From the NCBI GenBank assembly GCA_964566025.1, contig CAZMHF010000049.1:1-5366 (forward strand): DNA of 5,366 nucleotides, read 5' to 3'. Position 1 is the first letter of the stretch; each line of letters starts with the position of its first letter. This document shows, one piece after another, positions 1-5,204 of the stretch. A program made the position numbers and the translations under genes. This DNA is from RGIG8306 sp964566025. GTDB taxonomy: Bacteria > Bacillota > Clostridia > Lachnospirales > Lachnospiraceae. The notes under the pieces were generated by a model. It saw only the letters and a list, made by a program, of their open reading frames with translations. It searched no databases and was not told the origin of the DNA.

Positions 1-53
1 TGCGACCTCCTGGTCCCAAACCAGGCGCTCTAGCCAAGCTGAGCCACACCCCG
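1..53 (-). tRNA. tRNA-Pro (anticodon TGG), cut by window edge
   Basis: Read on the minus strand, the gene starts with CGGGGTGTGG at position 53. It has a D-arm (GGCTCAGCTTGGCTAGAGC) and an anticodon stem CCTGG/CCAGG enclosing the loop TTTGGGA, whose anticodon TGG reads proline codons. The start of the variable region (AGGTCGCA) is the last part visible. The T-arm and the 3' acceptor strand lie outside the window, so this is a 5' fragment of an apparently intact gene. It is the first gene after the promoter at 104-132, and other tRNA genes may follow outside the window. Confidence 0.93.
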
Positions 54-60
54 ATGATTA

Positions 61-100
61 TTTCGCGCACTCGGGAAATTGCTAATCACCAGACGCGAAA
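61..100 (-). repeat. Inverted repeat at the tRNA-Pro transcription start
   Basis: TTTCGCG (61-67) and CGCGAAA (94-100) are perfect 7-bp inverted arms around a 26-nt spacer, between the -10 box and the tRNA-Pro 5' end. The predicted start site (about 96-97) falls inside the upstream arm, so only part of the hairpin would be transcribed. The arm gives the promoter a GC-rich stretch at the start site in otherwise AT-rich surroundings. It could matter for start-site control of a stable RNA promoter or for leader processing, but chance is also possible. Confidence 0.4.
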
Positions 101-103
101 GTC

Positions 104-132
104 ATTATATAATAATTAAAATGCCTTGTCAA
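104..132 (-). promoter_or_regulatory. Consensus sigma-A promoter of the tRNA-Pro unit
   Basis: On the minus strand there is TTGACA (127-132), a 17-nt A/T-rich spacer and TATAAT (104-109). Both boxes are perfect matches to the housekeeping sigma consensus. The predicted start is about 96-97, giving a leader of roughly 44 nt before the mature tRNA-Pro 5' end. This strength is normal for stable RNA genes. Confidence 0.9.
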
Positions 133-191
133 CACTTTTTTAGAATTTTGTGCATTGATTTTTTTTGTTCGCTCGTAATCGCCACAATGCC

Positions 192-212
192 AGAGAAATC
201 AAGCATTTCTCT
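192..212 (-). other. Hairpin over the yfcE stop codon, no U-tract
   Basis: A perfect 8-bp stem, AGAGAAAT paired with ATTTCTCT around a 5-nt loop, lies immediately after and partly over the TAG stop of the phosphodiesterase gene (211-213). On the minus strand it is followed by GGCATTGTGG rather than a run of T, so it does not look like an intrinsic terminator. It may protect the 3' end of the mRNA. No other terminator is visible before the tRNA-Pro promoter. Confidence 0.45.
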
Positions 213-690
213 ATACATAATTCACCGTAAAATGATAATCTCCCCTCTTGTCGATTTCCATAATAATAAAAGAGGCCCGTCTTCCATCTTGTCTTGGATA
301 AGAAAGACTTCCAGGATTAAGTGCCACAACATCATCAAAATAATCAATGGACGGCCTATGTGTATGCCCATACATAACAATATGCATCCCTCTATCTCTC
401 GCCTCATCCGCAACGTGCTCGCTCGTAAATTCCACCTGATACTGATGCCCATGCGTCAACAAAACATCAAAATCACCTAGTTGAATCTCTAGTTCCCGAT
501 CAAGATCCGAAAAATAATCATTATTCCCCGCTACAAAATAAGACTGGCAATCAATTAGCCTTTTAATGTAGCCCTCACGCCCCTCCGAATCTCCTAAATG
601 GATGAAGCAATCAATTTCCCCTATTCTTTTTAATACTTTTTTCAAATTTTCTTCATGTTTATGTGTATCGCTAACAATTAGAATTTTCAT
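211..690 (-). CDS. yfcE: YfcE/MJ0936-type metallophosphoesterase
   Basis: A 159-residue cytoplasmic phosphodiesterase of the calcineurin-like superfamily (YfcE/MJ0936/YsnB group), full length for the family. The metal-binding motifs appear in order: DTH (residues 8-10), HLGDSEG (31-37), GNND (55-58), THGH (79-82) and GHTHRP (108-113), followed by the conserved NPGS (125-128). Family members are Mn-dependent and hydrolyse artificial phosphodiesters in vitro; the physiological substrate is generally unknown. The gene is last in the rlmL-rdgB-yfcE operon and starts 5 nt after the rdgB stop. Its GGAG ribosome site (701-704) lies inside the end of rdgB, 10 nt from the ATG. The rdgB-yfcE pairing also occurs in other Firmicutes (Bacillus ysnA-ysnB). 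Family assignment is secure; the cellular role is not. Confidence 0.93.
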   Translation of the reverse strand: MKILIVSDTHKHEENLKKVLKRIGEIDCFIHLGDSEGREGYIKRLIDCQSYFVAGNNDYFSDLDRELEIQLGDFDVLLTHGHQYQVEFTSEHVADEARDRGMHIVMYGHTHRPSIDYFDDVVALNPGSLSYPRQDGRRASFIIMEIDKRGDYHFTVNYV

Positions 691-695
691 CTAGT

Positions 696-1304
696 CTATT
701 CTCCGTCTTGTACAATTCTCTTTTTAAGAATCTCTGCCATCTTGCGCAACGCCTTCCCGCGATGACTAATCTTGTTTTTTTCATCTGGTGTTAATTCCGC
801 ACTTGTCTTTTGGTAGTCAGGCAAATAGAAAATAGGGTCATAGCCGAAACCATTTTTACCAACAATTTCTTTTGCAATCACTCCCTCCATTGTCGCAAGC
901 GCAATTTCTTCGTTCCCATTTGGAAATGAGGCAGCAATGGCACAAACAAAGCGACCACTGCGTGCGTCCTGTTCCACACCGTTTAGTTGGTCAATAATCG
1001 CTTGATTTTTAATCGTATACGACGTATCTTCCCCCATAAAACGCGCCGATAATACCCCTGGCGCCTTGTCTAGATAATCCACTTCCAATCCTGAATCATC
1101 TGCCAAAATAATTGCATCTGTAAATGGACGAATTGCTCTTACTTTTATCAGCGCATTCGCCTCATAGGTTGCCCCATCTTCAACAATATCTACCTGTATA
1201 TCCGCTTCCTTTAACGACAATACCTCCACTGGTAAGTCCCTTAAAATGGTGCGAATTTCTTTTAATTTTCCTTCATTTCCTGTTGCAAAAATAATTTTTT
1301 TCAT
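696..1304 (-). CDS. rdgB: RdgB/HAM1 XTP/dITP pyrophosphatase
   Basis: A 202-residue cytoplasmic non-canonical purine NTP pyrophosphatase. The family hydrolyses XTP, dITP and ITP to the monophosphate plus pyrophosphate, which keeps deaminated purines out of DNA and RNA. Signature motifs are all present: ATGNEGKLKEI (residues 7-17), the EAN..K segment (49-54), ADDSGLEV (68-75), PGVLSAR (82-88), SGRFVC (116-121), GFGYDPIF (152-159) and SHRGKAL (180-186). Length is normal and no key residue is missing. The ATG overlaps the TAA stop of the upstream methyltransferase by one base (TAATG). The nearest purine-rich site, AAAGGA (1318-1323), is 13 nt away, which is too far to be optimal, so translation is probably coupled to the upstream gene. 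It is the middle gene of a minus-strand operon. Confidence 0.96.
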   Translation of the reverse strand: MKKIIFATGNEGKLKEIRTILRDLPVEVLSLKEADIQVDIVEDGATYEANALIKVRAIRPFTDAIILADDSGLEVDYLDKAPGVLSARFMGEDTSYTIKNQAIIDQLNGVEQDARSGRFVCAIAASFPNGNEEIALATMEGVIAKEIVGKNGFGYDPIFYLPDYQKTSAELTPDEKNKISHRGKALRKMAEILKKRIVQDGE

Positions 1305-2461
1305 TATACAATGCTGTCCTTTGCCTGTCTTTTTGGAGGCTTATCGCCTAAAAATTGATAGAAATATGTTTTGATCATACCATTATATATTTTTCGATTA
1401 CGCGTCGCTTTACGCCCCATCGCTTCTTCAATTCCTTCAAAAGAAGTAATCACAAATGCCGACCAGCTATCTAATGTGCGAAGCTGCTCTCCTAACTCCT
1501 CATAAAGCGGGCGAATATTTTGTTCATCATCAATACGCTCTCCATATGGTGGATTTGTAATAATAAAGCCATATTTTTTAGGATGGCTTAAATCCTTTAC
1601 CGCACGTCGTTGTAGATGAATTAAATCCTCTACGCCCGCCGCCTTTGCATTATCTCTTGCCGCACGAATAACATTTTCATCAATATCATATCCTTGAATC
1701 ATCAATTCTTTATCCATATTGACGCTACTGCGCGCCTCATCAAATGCCTCGTACCATACTCTTCGATTTGCAATATGTGGCCAAACCTGTGATAAAAACT
1801 CGCGGTTCATTCCTGGTGCTATATTACACGCCATCAAAGCCGCTTCAATAACAAATGTCCCGCTTCCGCAAAATGGATCCACTAAGATGCGACTTTCATT
1901 CCATGGGGTCAATTGAATCAATGCAGAGGCTAACGTCTCACTAATTGGCGCTTTGGCGCTTAACAGACGGTATCCTCTTTTGTGTAACCCCGTACCTGTT
2001 GTGTCAAGCCCAACAACTACCTCGTCTTTTCGAATAAACAGACGCAGCGGAAATGACTCGCCCGATTCACTCAACACCTCTTGGTGATAGGTTTCTTTAA
2101 GCCTTTCTACAATGGCCTTTTTAGAAATGGATTGAATATCAACGGGGGAAAATAGCTTGCTCTTTACAGAAGCCGCCTTTGCCACCCACACTTTTCCGTC
2201 AACAGGGATAAATTCTTCCCATGGCAATGTCTTCATCCCATCAAATAATTCATCAAATGTTTCTGCATGAAACTTTCCTATTTGAAGCAAAATTCGCTCC
2301 GCAGTACGAAGCCAAATATTTGCTCTAGCAATCGCCTCTGGTCCGCCACAAAACGTAATTCGCCCATCCTCTACTAATACAATTTCATATCCCAATTTTG
2401 TAATTTCTTGTTTAAGGACTGATTCAAGACCAAAATGACAAGATGCAATCAAATAATACAT
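1304..2461 (-). CDS. rlmL: THUMP-domain 23S rRNA guanine-N2 methyltransferase (RlmL/YpsC type)
   Basis: A 385-residue class I SAM-dependent RNA methyltransferase. The N-terminal part (about residues 1-155) fits the ferredoxin-like plus THUMP RNA-binding module, opening with MYYLIASCHFGLE. The C-terminal Rossmann domain carries the SAM-binding loop DPFCGSGTF (195-203), an acidic strand end GYDID (257-261), the catalytic NPPYGER (303-309) and the late motif RKIYNG (356-361). Its length matches the single-domain Firmicutes form (Bacillus YpsC), which corresponds to the RlmL half of the fused E. coli RlmKL that modifies G2445 of 23S rRNA. The target position here is inferred from homology. The start is supported by GGAG (2467-2470), 5 nt upstream. 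It is the first gene of the operon and is probably expressed from the promoter at 2512-2540. Confidence 0.93.
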   Translation of the reverse strand: MYYLIASCHFGLESVLKQEITKLGYEIVLVEDGRITFCGGPEAIARANIWLRTAERILLQIGKFHAETFDELFDGMKTLPWEEFIPVDGKVWVAKAASVKSKLFSPVDIQSISKKAIVERLKETYHQEVLSESGESFPLRLFIRKDEVVVGLDTTGTGLHKRGYRLLSAKAPISETLASALIQLTPWNESRILVDPFCGSGTFVIEAALMACNIAPGMNREFLSQVWPHIANRRVWYEAFDEARSSVNMDKELMIQGYDIDENVIRAARDNAKAAGVEDLIHLQRRAVKDLSHPKKYGFIITNPPYGERIDDEQNIRPLYEELGEQLRTLDSWSAFVITSFEGIEEAMGRKATRNRKIYNGMIKTYFYQFLGDKPPKRQAKDSIV

Positions 2462-2480
2462 ACCTACTCCATTCTATGTA

Positions 2481-2537
2481 ACAAAAAAGAGCTTTGCTAC
2501 CTTATTTGTTTAGTGTAAGGGTTGCGCTCTTTTTTGT
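2481..2537 (-). terminator. Long inverted repeat, probable terminator of the HAAS gene
   Basis: Perfect 12-bp arms, ACAAAAAAGAGC (2481-2492) and GCTCTTTTTTGT (2526-2537), flank a 33-nt loop that has a smaller internal pairing (CCTTA with TAAGG). On the minus strand, a transcript reading through from the HAAS gene (stop at 2564) would form a hairpin whose 3' arm ends in GCTCTTTTTTGT. That resembles an intrinsic terminator with an A-tract/U-tract stem. The arms are symmetric, so it could also act on the plus strand. The long loop and U residues inside the stem make it a less than classic terminator. It overlaps the methyltransferase promoter. Confidence 0.6.
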
Positions 2538-2540
2538 CAA
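2512..2540 (-). promoter_or_regulatory. Promoter of the rlmL-rdgB-yfcE operon
   Basis: On the minus strand there is TTGACA (2535-2540, perfect), a 17-nt spacer and TACACT (2512-2517, four of six matches). The predicted start is an A near 2505, giving a 5' UTR of about 44 nt that carries the GGAG ribosome site. The -35 box overlaps the upstream arm of the inverted repeat at 2481-2537, so RNA started here contains only the downstream arm and cannot form the large hairpin. Confidence 0.7.
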
Positions 2541-2563
2541 TTTCTTTATTCTTGAGTTATTAT

Positions 2564-2995
2564 TTATCTACCTTTAATAAGGCGCAATAAAAAGATGATT
2601 GCACCTACCAACAAAATAATTGGGAAAATGTATTGAAAGAAAATCCACGCAATAATCAACAAAATGATAAACACAACAATTACGCCGATTATAATTTTGG
2701 CTTTTGTCATCCAATTGATCTTGTTTTCATCCCACTGAACACCTTTTTTTTCTTCGTAAACGCTGCTATTTCGTACGTTTTCGTCTTGCGCAGTTTCTTG
2801 ATTGGATAATTCAATCATCCGTATAATCGTTTGCGGATTGTCTAAACGCGCACAAATTTCTTCTTCCGAAAACCCTAGTTTTTTTTGTGCCAAAAAATGT
2901 TCCTTATAATAGTCGAGTGTCTCTTGCAACTTGCTTTTACTTAAAGAGGAAGGCCACCCTCTTTCTATTTCATTTAAAAAGTCATATTGACTCAT
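2564..2995 (-). CDS. HAAS-domain (DUF1700-like) small membrane protein
   Basis: A 143-residue protein of unknown biochemical function. The N-terminal 62 residues form an acidic, helical module with YYKEHF (29-34), GFSEEEICARLDNPQTI (41-57) and further charged helix, which matches the HAAS/DUF1700 pattern. A polar linker (about 63-95) follows, then two closely spaced hydrophobic segments (about 100-119 and 121-138) and a basic tail RLIKGR. The N-terminal domain is probably cytoplasmic, though topology is inferred. Translation starts from a strong AAGGAGG site (3003-3009) with a 6-nt gap to the ATG. HAAS genes are usually found beside a PadR-family regulator, but none is in this window. Instead the gene diverges from a GntR-ABC transporter operon. 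The family match was made by eye and needs a profile search. Confidence 0.75.
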   Translation of the reverse strand: MSQYDFLNEIERGWPSSLSKSKLQETLDYYKEHFLAQKKLGFSEEEICARLDNPQTIIRMIELSNQETAQDENVRNSSVYEEKKGVQWDENKINWMTKAKIIIGVIVVFIILLIIAWIFFQYIFPIILLVGAIIFLLRLIKGR

Positions 2996-3027
2996 TTATC
3001 ATCCTCCTTGCGTGTACCGCTTGTTTT

Positions 3028-3056
3028 AGCATAGTATAGCGAAGGAAACTTGTCAA
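3028..3056 (-). promoter_or_regulatory. Promoter of the HAAS gene
   Basis: On the minus strand there is TTGACA (3051-3056, perfect), a 17-nt spacer and TATGCT (3028-3033, four of six matches). The predicted start is near 3021, giving a short 5' UTR of about 26 nt containing the AAGGAGG ribosome site. It faces away from the gntR promoter; the two -35 boxes are 64 bp apart. Confidence 0.75.
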
Positions 3057-3074
3057 TATTTCAACGCGCGCTTA

Positions 3075-3102
3075 TTATAAAATCTATCTATACATTTTAT
3101 AA
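3075..3102. repeat. A/T-rich inverted repeat between divergent promoters
   Basis: TTATAAAAT (3075-3083) and ATTTTATAA (3094-3102) are perfect 9-bp arms around a 10-bp spacer. They lie between the -35 boxes of the HAAS promoter (3051-3056) and the gntR promoter (3121-3126). Centre-to-centre spacing of the arms is 19 bp, close to two helical turns. This suits a dimeric DNA-binding protein or an A/T-rich UP element; which of these is not decided by the sequence. Confidence 0.5.
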
Positions 3103-3120
3103 ATTCTTTTAGAAGGCCAC

Positions 3121-3149
3121 TTGACAATCGCTCTCATATGTACTATTGT
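3121..3149 (+). promoter_or_regulatory. Promoter of the gntR-ABC operon
   Basis: TTGACA (3121-3126, perfect), a 17-nt spacer and TATTGT (3144-3149, four of six matches). The predicted start is near 3156, leaving a 5' UTR of about 85 nt. A perfect TATAAT lies downstream at 3174-3179 but has only a poor -35 match at the right distance (TTATTG), so it is a weaker candidate. The -10 box is inside the candidate operator array, which fits repression by the product of the first gene. Confidence 0.72.
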
Positions 3150-3170
3150 ATTATTGTACTGATGTATTAG
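3139..3170 (+). repeat. Tandem 16-bp repeat over the gntR -10 box (candidate operator)
   Basis: Two adjacent 16-bp units, 3139-3154 and 3155-3170, agree at 13 of 16 positions. Both have TGTACT followed two bases later by TGTATTA. The first unit covers the -10 box and the second starts at the predicted transcription start. The position is right for an operator, and the likely ligand is the YtrA-type GntR protein encoded just downstream; that assignment is inference. Confidence 0.55.
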
Positions 3171-3182
3171 TATTATAATACA
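3163..3182. promoter_or_regulatory. Inverted repeat TGTATTA-N6-TAATACA (candidate GntR operator)
   Basis: TGTATTA (3163-3169) and TAATACA (3176-3182) are perfect 7-bp inverted half-sites with a 6-bp spacer. The left half-site is shared with the second unit of the tandem 16-bp repeat, and the same heptamer occurs at 3147-3153. A 12-bp palindrome, GTATTATAATAC (3170-3181), overlaps it. GntR-family dimers bind inverted repeats, and YtrA-type regulators usually control their own operons, so this is a good autoregulatory site just downstream of the start. Confidence 0.55.
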
Positions 3183-3240
3183 CTCATGCTAAACCTTAAA
3201 TTTTCTAAACGCAATCGATCATTAAGAAAGGAGCTTCAAA

Positions 3241-3594
3241 ATGGCATGGACATTATCATCAGACCGAGCAATTTATCTTCAAATTATCGAGATACTTGAA
3301 TTGCGCATTATAAGCGGAGAATATGCCCCTGGCGAACGTTTACCTAGCGTGCGTGATTTAGCTGTAGAAGCTGGCGTTAATCCCAACACCATGCAAAAAT
3401 CGATGTCAGAACTTGAATCCGATGGGATTATCACTTCTCAGCGAACACTTGGACGTTTTGTTACGACGGATACAGCGTTGATTTCACAGAAAAAGCGCAA
3501 CTTTTTACGAAATGAGCTTGCGACCCTTATTGCAAAAACAAAGGCACTTGGCTATTCAAAAACAGAACTAATCAATATTATACAAGAATTATAG
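3241..3594 (+). CDS. GntR-family regulator, YtrA subfamily
   Basis: A 117-residue DNA-binding repressor. Residues about 7-75 form the GntR winged helix-turn-helix, with IYLQIIEILELRIISGEY (11-28), GERLPSVRDLA (31-41), a recognition helix region around NPNTMQKSMSELE (47-59) and the wing through GRFVT (71-75). The remaining 40 or so residues form only a short helical tail. This small size, with no large ligand-binding domain, defines the YtrA subfamily, whose members usually repress a co-transcribed ABC transporter and respond to cell-envelope stress or antibiotics. The inducer here is unknown. The start has an AAAGGAG site (3227-3233) 7 nt upstream. The gene is first in a three-gene operon, and the next ribosome site (AGGAGG, 3593-3598) overlaps its TAG stop. 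Confidence 0.94.
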   Translation: MAWTLSSDRAIYLQIIEILELRIISGEYAPGERLPSVRDLAVEAGVNPNTMQKSMSELESDGIITSQRTLGRFVTTDTALISQKKRNFLRNELATLIAKTKALGYSKTELINIIQEL

Positions 3595-3603
3595 GAGGAA
3601 GCT

Positions 3604-4302
3604 ATGTCAAACATTTTAACTTGTACTAATGTAACAAAGAAATATGGCGCATTTCGCGCGCTAAATGATTTTTCGATTTCTATTGCACCAGGCAAGATTG
3701 TTGGTCTTCTAGGTCCAAATGGTAGCGGAAAAACGACTCTCATCAAGATGATGAATGGTTTATTAACTTGTACAGGCGGTTCTATTCAAATTGCTGGTTT
3801 ACCTGTTGGAGAAAGCACAAAAGCACTTGTTTCTTATCTCCCTGACAAAAATTATTTAAACGGCTCGCAATCTGTAACAAATGTTCTTGATTTTTTTGAA
3901 GATTTTTATGAGGATTTTAGAAGAGCGCGCGCTACTGAGATGTTAGGTAATCTCGGAATTGATTTGGCAATGAAATTAAGCAAAATGTCAAAGGGAACGC
4001 TTGAGAAAGTGCAACTTGTTTTAGTCATGAGTCGTGATGCGAAATTATACTTATTGGATGAGCCAATTGCTGGTGTTGATCCTGCCGCACGAGATTACAT
4101 ATTGAAAACCATCCTTCAAAATTATAATAATGATTCGACTATTATTATATCGACACACCTTATTGCCGATATTGAGACGATTTTAGATGAAGTGATCTTT
4201 ATTAAAAACGGAGAGCTTTCTTTACACGCTTCTGTCGATTCCATTCGTCAAGAACAGCAAATGTCTGTAGACGCTTTATTTAGGGAGGTATTCAAATGCT
4301 AA
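3604..4302 (+). CDS. ABC transporter ATP-binding protein (YtrB-like)
   Basis: A 232-residue cytoplasmic ATPase subunit, a short but complete nucleotide-binding domain. Visible motifs are Walker A GPNGSGKT (37-44), the YLPD segment where the Q-loop normally lies (78-81), Walker B LYLLDEP (148-154), D-loop AGVDP (156-160) and the switch histidine in STHL (183-186). The signature loop reads MSKGTLEKVQ (128-137) instead of LSGGQ; similar SKG forms are common in exporters of the YtrB/EcsA kind. There is also no clear Q-loop glutamine at the usual spot. The catalytic glutamate E153 is present, so it is probably active. It is translated from an AGGAGG site overlapping the gntR stop, and its last 7 nt overlap the permease start. 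It should energise the downstream permease; the substrate is unknown. Confidence 0.94.
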   Translation: MSNILTCTNVTKKYGAFRALNDFSISIAPGKIVGLLGPNGSGKTTLIKMMNGLLTCTGGSIQIAGLPVGESTKALVSYLPDKNYLNGSQSVTNVLDFFEDFYEDFRRARATEMLGNLGIDLAMKLSKMSKGTLEKVQLVLVMSRDAKLYLLDEPIAGVDPAARDYILKTILQNYNNDSTIIISTHLIADIETILDEVIFIKNGELSLHASVDSIRQEQQMSVDALFREVFKC

Positions 4303-5099
4303 AAAAATTAATTAAGTACGACTTTAAATTTTCAGCAAAGTATTTTTTATTGGCTTATATTATTTTCGGTGTTCTCACCCTACTTGGTGCGGGTTCCATT
4401 TTTCTTCTAGCCTACGGTAATTCTATTTTCAATGTTATCGCAGTGCTTATACTGGTTATTTACTTTATTGTATTCGGGTGTATGTTTGTGTTGCCGATGC
4501 TCATATCGTCTCTTTACTTTTACCAGCAATGTGTTTCGCCAAGTGCCTATTTGACCTTTACACTTCCTGTTACAACAAAGAAAATCCTTTTTAGCAAGTT
4601 GTTTGTTTGCTTCTCATGGGCTTGCATTACTTATTTTACGATTTTCCTATCGGCATCTGGATTAATTGCCGTTACAGGATCTGTTTTGAAGGATAACGCA
4701 TTTGTCTCTGAACTAATTGACTTTGTCATTCAAGCATTTAAGGATGCCTTTACATCAAATATCCCTTATCTAGTTATGACCTGTATTGTTGTCTTTATAT
4801 CCTTTGTTGCTGCGATTCTTTTAAACCACATTCTTATATTTTTTGCGATGGGAATTGGGCAAACAGCAAGCCGTCAAAAGTTTTTAATGTCTGCATTATG
4901 TTACATTATATTGAACGTCTTTTTACAAATTGCGAATGCAGCAATTACCTTTGTGGCCTTCCTTTTCATTGGCGATATTAGCGCACATGATTATTATTAC
5001 ACTGTTCAACTATTAGTGAAAGCAATACCTGATATTTGCTTTGTGTTCGGAGCATTTTTCCTAACAAATCGACTATTTACAAAGAAACTAAATCTCTAA
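4296..5099 (+). CDS. ABC-2-type permease, six transmembrane segments
   Basis: A 267-residue integral membrane protein, the probable permease partner of the preceding ATPase. About six hydrophobic segments can be seen, near residues 16-40, 44-72, 102-127, 158-185, 198-225 and 236-258. A cytoplasmic-looking loop between the second and third carries SAYLTFTLPVTTKKILFSKL (83-102), a TLPV-containing motif common in permeases of Clostridia GntR-linked exporters and likely to contact the ATPase. The C-terminus is short and basic (RLFTKKLNL). No signal peptide cleavage site is evident. The start ATG lies 7 nt inside the ATPase gene (ATGCTAA) and is preceded by AGGGAGG (4282-4288), so the two are translationally coupled. 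A role in antimicrobial resistance or envelope stress is inferred from context only. Confidence 0.88.
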   Translation: MLKKLIKYDFKFSAKYFLLAYIIFGVLTLLGAGSIFLLAYGNSIFNVIAVLILVIYFIVFGCMFVLPMLISSLYFYQQCVSPSAYLTFTLPVTTKKILFSKLFVCFSWACITYFTIFLSASGLIAVTGSVLKDNAFVSELIDFVIQAFKDAFTSNIPYLVMTCIVVFISFVAAILLNHILIFFAMGIGQTASRQKFLMSALCYIILNVFLQIANAAITFVAFLFIGDISAHDYYYTVQLLVKAIPDICFVFGAFFLTNRLFTKKLNL

Positions 5100-5107
5100 T
5101 CTATCCT

Positions 5108-5147
5108 AAAAAGCGTCTCGTAGCAATCGCTATGAGGCGTTTTTTTT
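5108..5147 (+). terminator. Intrinsic terminator of the gntR-ABC operon
   Basis: A 17-bp stem with three G-U pairs (arms 5108-5124 and 5129-5145) encloses an AATC tetraloop and runs into eight T residues (5140-5147). It begins 8 nt after the permease stop. The matching A-run on the 5' side also gives a short U-tract on the minus strand, so it could serve weakly in that direction. Confidence 0.9.
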
Positions 5148-5161
5148 GTGTTTTGTACAAG

Positions 5162-5198
5162 AAAAAACCTGCTAATCTACAAATGTAAATCAACAGGT
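5162..5198 (-). terminator. Intrinsic terminator of the minus-strand tRNA cluster
   Basis: On the minus strand, a 14-bp stem with three G-U pairs (arms 5185-5198 and 5167-5180) and a 4-nt ATTT loop is followed by a run of T residues (complement of 5162-5167). It begins 6 nt downstream of the tRNA-Arg 3' end, marking tRNA-Arg as the last gene of its transcript. It faces the plus-strand terminator at 5108-5147. Confidence 0.88.
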
Positions 5199-5204
5199 AC
5201 CCTA

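Noticed and set aside
222..452. 76-residue minus-strand open frame inside yfcE
   Set aside because: It is an alternative frame within the verified yfcE coding region, with no recognisable domain.
79..480. 133-residue open frame on the plus strand
   Set aside because: It lies mostly antisense to yfcE, whose metallophosphoesterase motifs are complete. It lacks a convincing ribosome site, and its composition is that of a shadow frame.
1719..1916. 65-residue plus-strand open frame
   Set aside because: It is antisense to the conserved SAM-binding part of the methyltransferase and has no independent support.
2462..2563. Riboswitch or RNase P RNA upstream of the methyltransferase
   Set aside because: In Bacillus rnpB lies near ypsC, so this was considered. 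The gap here is only 102 nt and is fully explained by a promoter, an inverted repeat and a ribosome site.
3074..3102. Extra minus-strand promoter using TATAAT (3074-3079)
   Set aside because: The -35 position reads TTATAA, only three of six matches. The TTGACA-17-TATGCT promoter at 3028-3056 is nearer the gene and stronger.
3174..3179. Perfect TATAAT as the main -10 box of the gntR operon
   Set aside because: The hexamer 17 bp upstream (TTATTG) matches the -35 consensus poorly and there is no TG extension. The TTGACA-17-TATTGT pair at 3121-3149 is a better promoter, and the TATAAT is explained as part of the palindrome.
3552..3746. 64-residue minus-strand open frame across the gntR-ATPase junction
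   Set aside because: It is antisense to the end of gntR and to the Walker A region of the ATPase, so it is a shadow of conserved coding sequence.
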